In this document: positions 6,846 to 10,151 of the stretch, piece after piece
Layout: each line of letters starts with the position of its first letter
Position numbering within the stretch: the stretch's first letter is position 1
Assembly: GCA_026786155.1 (NCBI GenBank)
Contig: JAJAYR010000202.1
Span: forward strand, 1-10,151
DNA: 10,151 nucleotides
Source: Pyrinomonadaceae bacterium
GTDB lineage: Bacteria; Acidobacteriota; Blastocatellia; Pyrinomonadales; Pyrinomonadaceae
Direction: 5' to 3'
Notes under the pieces: generated by a model
What the model was told of the DNA's origin: nothing
What the model saw: the letters and a program-made list of their open reading frames with translations, nothing else
The model's database searches: none
Program-made: the position numbers and the translations under genes

Positions 6846-7051
6846 TTTCTCGATAAAAACACGAATACGAAAAAACATACATAGGTTTCAGTAAAAAATC
6901 GTGCGTTTATAAGTAGAAAAACATTCGTTTCTATTCCGGCTGTCTGACGGTTGATTATTCTTTCAAATTCGATTCTTTCGGAAGTTTTAACGGCTTTTTC
7001 ACGGTTGAACTTCGGCAAAATCGCTAATTTCAAAAAACTGGGGAATATTCT
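6846..7051. other. Leader region of the receptor pseudogene
   Basis: These 206 bases separate the second 155-bp repeat from the receptor start. GGGGAA at 7040-7045 is a good ribosome binding site, 6 bases before ATG 7052. I find no promoter with both boxes at proper spacing. A weak hairpin (6981-6993 with 7001-7013) has only six perfect base pairs at its base. Confidence 0.4.
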
Positions 7052-7700
7052 ATGCGCTGCAAATTTGTCAAAATTTATAAACTACCTTTTCACGCCGTTA
7101 AAAATTTTGCCCGTTTGACCGGCACGACTATTTTGTCTGATGCTGTTTGCCGGTGCGGCGCGGGCGCAGAATACGGTTACCGGAGCCTTTCAAGGCGATG
7201 TCAGCAGCCGAACCGGAGAAATAATTACGGCAGCCGCCGTTGAAATTACCAATGAGCAAACCGGCGTAACTTATAATCTGACGACCGACTCGAAGGGGCG
7301 CTTTTACCAGGGCTTGCTCGCTCCCGGCTTTTATACCATCCGCGTTACCGGCAGCGGTTATCGCCCGCAGTTTTTGCGGCGTGAAATAAAAATTTCATTA
7401 ACCGGCGACGTAGTGCCGGTGCCGGTTCGCCTCGAGCCGGAAACTGCGGCAACGGCTGGCACGGCACCGCCCGTTACGGCTGAGGAAGCCGATGATATTC
7501 GGGTCGAGATAAACACGACCGATGCCCGCCGCGACGGTTCATCCAGAGAAGAAGAACTGGAGAAACTGCCGCTCGGCGCGACGACCGTTACCAGAAGTTT
7601 TGATGAATTGGCACTTTTATTGCCGGGAGTCGCGCCGCCGCCGCAAACCATCGGTGATGTCGCTGGTCCCGGAGTCGGTCCCGGAGTCGGTTCAGCCTGA
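7052..7700 (+). pseudogene. Receptor fragment 1: signal peptide, regulatory-like domain, start of plug
   Basis: ATG 7052 has a ribosome binding site and encodes a basic n-region (MRCKFVKIYK) plus the start of a hydrophobic stretch. The stretch continues only in another frame as MLFAGAARAQ from 7140, a classic Ala-X-Ala cleavage site. From there, residues numbered from 7140: about 11-100 form a carboxypeptidase-regulatory-like (CarboxypepD_reg, Ig-like) domain, with TVTGAFQGDVSSRTG, DSKGRFYQGLLAPGFYTIRV and GYRPQFLRREI. After an acidic linker, a plug begins with VTRSFDELALLLPGV. A 12-base direct repeat (7665-7676 and 7677-7688) encodes GPGVGPGVG just before the TGA at 7698. An ATG at 7140 would give an open frame of 186 codons, but its signal peptide would lack a basic n-region and it has no ribosome binding site. 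Confidence 0.7.
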
Positions 7701-8588
7701 CAGTTTGCCGTCAACGGTTTGCGCTCACGCGCCAATAATTTTACGGTTGACGGCTCGGATAACAACGACGAAAACATCGGAGTCAGAAGACAAGGTTTTG
7801 TCGCGCTCGTTCCGCAGCCAATCGAATCCATCCAAGAGTTTCAGGTAATCACTTGGCTGTCACCGGCGCAGTTCGGGCGCAACATCGGGGCGCAAGTTAA
7901 TGCCGTTTCCAAGTCTGGCGGTAGTGAACTTCACGGAACGCTTTCCGCAACTTTTAACTCAAACCGATTAAATTCGAGAAATTTTTTCGATACGGCTAAC
8001 GGAAATGCCGTTTTTTCTTTACGAACTGCCGCTGGTCAGCCGGTTTTGCTCGACGGTCAGCCATTGACCGTTCGTAATCAAAGCGCAGGTGAAGATTCTT
8101 TTACTTTTTTTCAGGAAGGCGGAACATTAGGCGGCGCGATTTTGGCGCGGCGGTTGTTTTATTTTGTGTCGGGCGAATTTCAGAAAATAAACGCGACAAA
8201 GGAAAAGAATTTTGTCGTGCCGACCATCGAACAGCGCGGGGCGTTCGGGACGGGCGCGACCGGAACTTTTAGAAATCCGTTCACGAACGCGCCCGTTTCA
8301 GCCATTCCCAGCACCCTGCAAGGTTCTGCGTTGTTTAGTTTGTTTCCGTTTCCTAATAATCCCGGCGGAATTTATGGAGCAAACACTTTTACGCAGCTTC
8401 TTCCGGCAAGCGGTGAAGGAAAAGTATTGTCGGCAAAGCTAGACCACATTTTTCATTTCCTCGGACGGCAATCCGTTACCGGACGCTACAATTTTACCAA
8501 CGATTCCCGCTATATTCCGACGGTCAACGAAGCTGTTTTTCGGCTCTGCTTTCCAAAATTCAAACTCATAATTTTTCTTTTTTCTTGA
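7701..8588 (+). pseudogene. Receptor fragment 2: rest of plug and first barrel strands
   Basis: This piece is in the same frame as fragment 1, directly after TGA 7698-7700. It opens with QFAVNGLRSRANNFTVDGSD, the most conserved plug motif of this receptor group, followed by ESIQEFQVIT, AQFGRNIGAQVNAVSKSGG and the first barrel sequence with the NFFD motif. An ATG at 7719 could restart translation, but it would cut through this motif and there is no signal peptide, so no exportable product is expected. Family-like sequence ends at NEAVF (about 8526-8540). The frame then runs into unrelated residues and stops at TGA 8586-8588. Confidence 0.7.
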
Positions 8589-10117
8589 ACAGTCAGTTGA
8601 GCGATTCATTTTCAACTAAACCGATTTTCAATCAAATTCGTTTATCTTTCGGGCAAACACATCTGAATTTTGAAGAAGTGCGGAATGGCGAATTTTTGAT
8701 TCCGAGCGACGAATTTCCCGATGCGCCTTTTTTACTCAATGCTCCGCTTCGACTTAATGTAACAGCACCGACGGCTGGACAGCCAAACACCGGAGCAGTT
8801 CTTTATCGAAGCGCATTTGCGCCGATAGGGGGGCAAAGAGGAACGACTACCGAATCAATCAACGGTTTTATCGGTCAAGCCATAGTTGCCGGTTTTAGTC
8901 CGCTCGGCGTTGATGTCTATAATTTTCCTCAACGGCGCGTGAATAATACCTATCAGTTTGCCGACGAGTTGACCCGGCGACTCAAAAAGCACAGCTTTGT
9001 TTTCGGTATAGACACGCGCCGGACTGATTTAAATAGCGATTTGCCGCGTTTAGCGCGTCCACTCGTTACTTTCAACGGTACGCCGCGATTGGTTTTTGAA
9101 AACGGAGCATTTCGATTTCCAACCGCCAATGACCCGAACCCGATTATTAGACCGGAAGATTTAGTCAGTTTGGGAGCGGCAAGTAATTTCCTGGTCACTT
9201 TTAATGTTGACCGTCCCGATTCAAAAGCCGCCTTGCGATTCTATCAGTTCAATATTTACGGACAGGATGCCTGGCGAATCTCGCCCAAATTGTCGCTTTC
9301 TTACGGCTTGCGTTACGAATACAACACGCCGGTTTCGGAAGTAAATCGTTTGATTGAGAGAACTTTTACAGACGAGCGTCTAAGATTTGCTCCCGGCTTG
9401 CAGCAATTTATCGGTGGGCGCACACGGCTTTATGAGCCTGACGGTAACAACTTTGCGCCGCGCCTCGGCGTTTCCTATTCTCCGAATTTATTCGGCACAA
9501 CCCGGACAAGCGTTTTTCGCGTCGGATACGGGATTTTCTACGACCAAATTCTCGGCGCGGTGGTCAGCCAATCGCGCAATGTTTTTCCAACTTTTTTGAC
9601 GACAAATTTTGGGGGAATAAATGTAATTGGCGAATCTTTTTTAGGCTATTTAAATCCGACCCGACCTGAACGCGGCGTTTCAACACCAACCGGCGAGTTT
9701 ATTTCACTACGCGCTCCAGGAACAATTAACACGCTAAATCCGGCAATTAATTTTACTGATTTATTCGATTATTTAAGAACATTCTTCCCGAATGCTATTA
9801 ACGCAACTTTGCCGAGCGCAAATCTGAAAATGCCGATGGCTCATCATTATTCATTTGTTTATGAGCAGCAATTAAATTCGCATTACACGGTCTCCATCGG
9901 TTATATCGGCACTTCGGCGGAAAATTTACTCCGTTTTACGACACCGAATTTAGGTCCGAGTTTGACGGTTGCGCCGACGGGTCAGCAAATTTTTCCTGCC
10001 CAAACCGAAACCAGTTTGATTCCTTTTCCTATAGAACCTGTTTGCAATTATTTTAGGCAATCCGCCGCAAGATTAGCCGGATCGCGCAAATCCGAATCTT
10101 CGTTTCACTCGTTCTAA
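8541..10117 (+). pseudogene. Receptor fragment 3: main part of the beta barrel
   Basis: In the shifted frame the protein continues without gap from SALLSKIQTHNFSFFLNSQL. It reads on through SFGQTHLNFEEVR, LKKHSFVFGIDTRR, YQFNIYGQDAWRISPKLSLS, YGLRYEYNTP, NNFAPRLGVSYSP, RVGYGIFYDQILG and MAHHYSFVYEQQLNSHYTVS. These are typical alternating barrel strands and the conserved DAWR/GLRYE strand pair. An independent start at TTG 8585 is formally possible but would yield a barrel piece without signal or plug. After about 10030 the frame loses family resemblance and stops at TAA 10115-10117. The adjacent frame shows NPNL at about 10090, and the same frame shows SVLHNSS after the stop, so small indels have scrambled this part. 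Confidence 0.65.
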
Positions 10118-10151
10118 TCAGTCCTTCACAATTCTTCCACAACACCCGGCA

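Larger units (their letters stand above)
7052..10151 (+). pseudogene. Oar-like TonB-dependent receptor, multiply disrupted
   Basis: The reading frames from 7052 to the window end together spell one large outer-membrane receptor: signal peptide, carboxypeptidase-regulatory-like domain, plug, and beta barrel. In intact relatives these receptors take up large substrates across the outer membrane with energy from TonB/ExbBD, or act in surface functions like myxobacterial Oar. Here the frame is broken four ways: a shift between 7110 and 7140 inside the signal peptide, an in-frame TGA at 7698-7700, a shift at the T run 8536-8540, and a stop at 10115-10117 in a region where family-like pieces appear in two frames. 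The neighbouring genes (ilvE, propeller gene, lpxB) stay open through A6 and T6 runs, which speaks for true gene decay rather than general sequence error. Most of the protein is still readable, so inactivation looks recent. The 3' end lies beyond the window. Confidence 0.8.

Noticed and set aside
6981..7013. Riboswitch or attenuator in the receptor leader
   Set aside because: Only a weak six-pair stem is seen, with no recognisable aptamer pattern and no alternative terminator.
6668..7033. Short open frames across the second 155-bp repeat on both strands
   Set aside because: They mostly translate the palindromic repeat itself and have no family resemblance or ribosome binding site.
7698..7700. 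Selenocysteine or an alternative genetic code (TGA as sense codon)
   Set aside because: The position is in a Gly-rich plug loop with no redox role, no SECIS-like hairpin is evident just after it, and the same gene has frameshifts that recoding of TGA cannot explain.
8578..8600. Overlapping gene pair with the stop of one and a TTG start of the next (coupled translation)
   Set aside because: Protein similarity is continuous across the junction if the frame changes at the T run 8536-8540. The TTG lies within barrel sequence and has no family start.

Overview
The window looks like chromosomal DNA from a Gram-negative, didermic bacterium, most likely an Acidobacteriota of the Blastocatellia/Pyrinomonadaceae type. 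The evidence is a lipid A gene (lpxB), a large Oar-like TonB-dependent receptor with an N-terminal carboxypeptidase-regulatory-like domain, and a secreted beta-propeller protein whose C-terminal region resembles the acidobacterial TIGR03437-type domain. This taxonomic call is an inference from gene style, because no rRNA or marker set is present.

Layout. Positions 525-1 (minus) hold the 5' part of a membrane protein of the fused MFS/spermidine-synthase family, cut by the window edge. Positions 1809-808 (minus) hold ilvE, a branched-chain aminotransferase. Positions 4606-2027 (minus) encode a secreted PD40 beta-propeller protein with a Pro/Thr linker; it starts at GTG behind a strong ribosome binding site, and a good sigma70-like promoter lies just upstream. 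Positions 5065-6222 (plus) hold lpxB, divergent from that gene. From 7052 to the right edge (plus) lies a decayed TonB-dependent receptor gene. It carries a frameshift in the signal peptide, an in-frame TGA in the plug domain, a one-base frameshift at a T run, and scrambled frames at the distal end.

The genes do not form an obvious pathway or operon: this is a mosaic of single housekeeping and surface genes. What unites the window is its intergenic DNA. Every larger gap carries a foldback structure: a 14-bp stem (544-574), a 32-bp stem (643-722), a perfect 21-bp stem (1962-2014), a nested foldback of about 260 bp that reaches into the first codons of lpxB (4822-5079), and two 155-bp copies of one MITE-like element in opposite orientation (6468-6622 and 6691-6845) in front of the broken receptor gene.

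I see no CRISPR array, no transposase, no tRNA or rRNA, and no convincing new defence or biosynthetic system. The points most worth following up are the 155-bp element family with its inverted core, the repeat-derived start of lpxB, and the multiply broken receptor gene.
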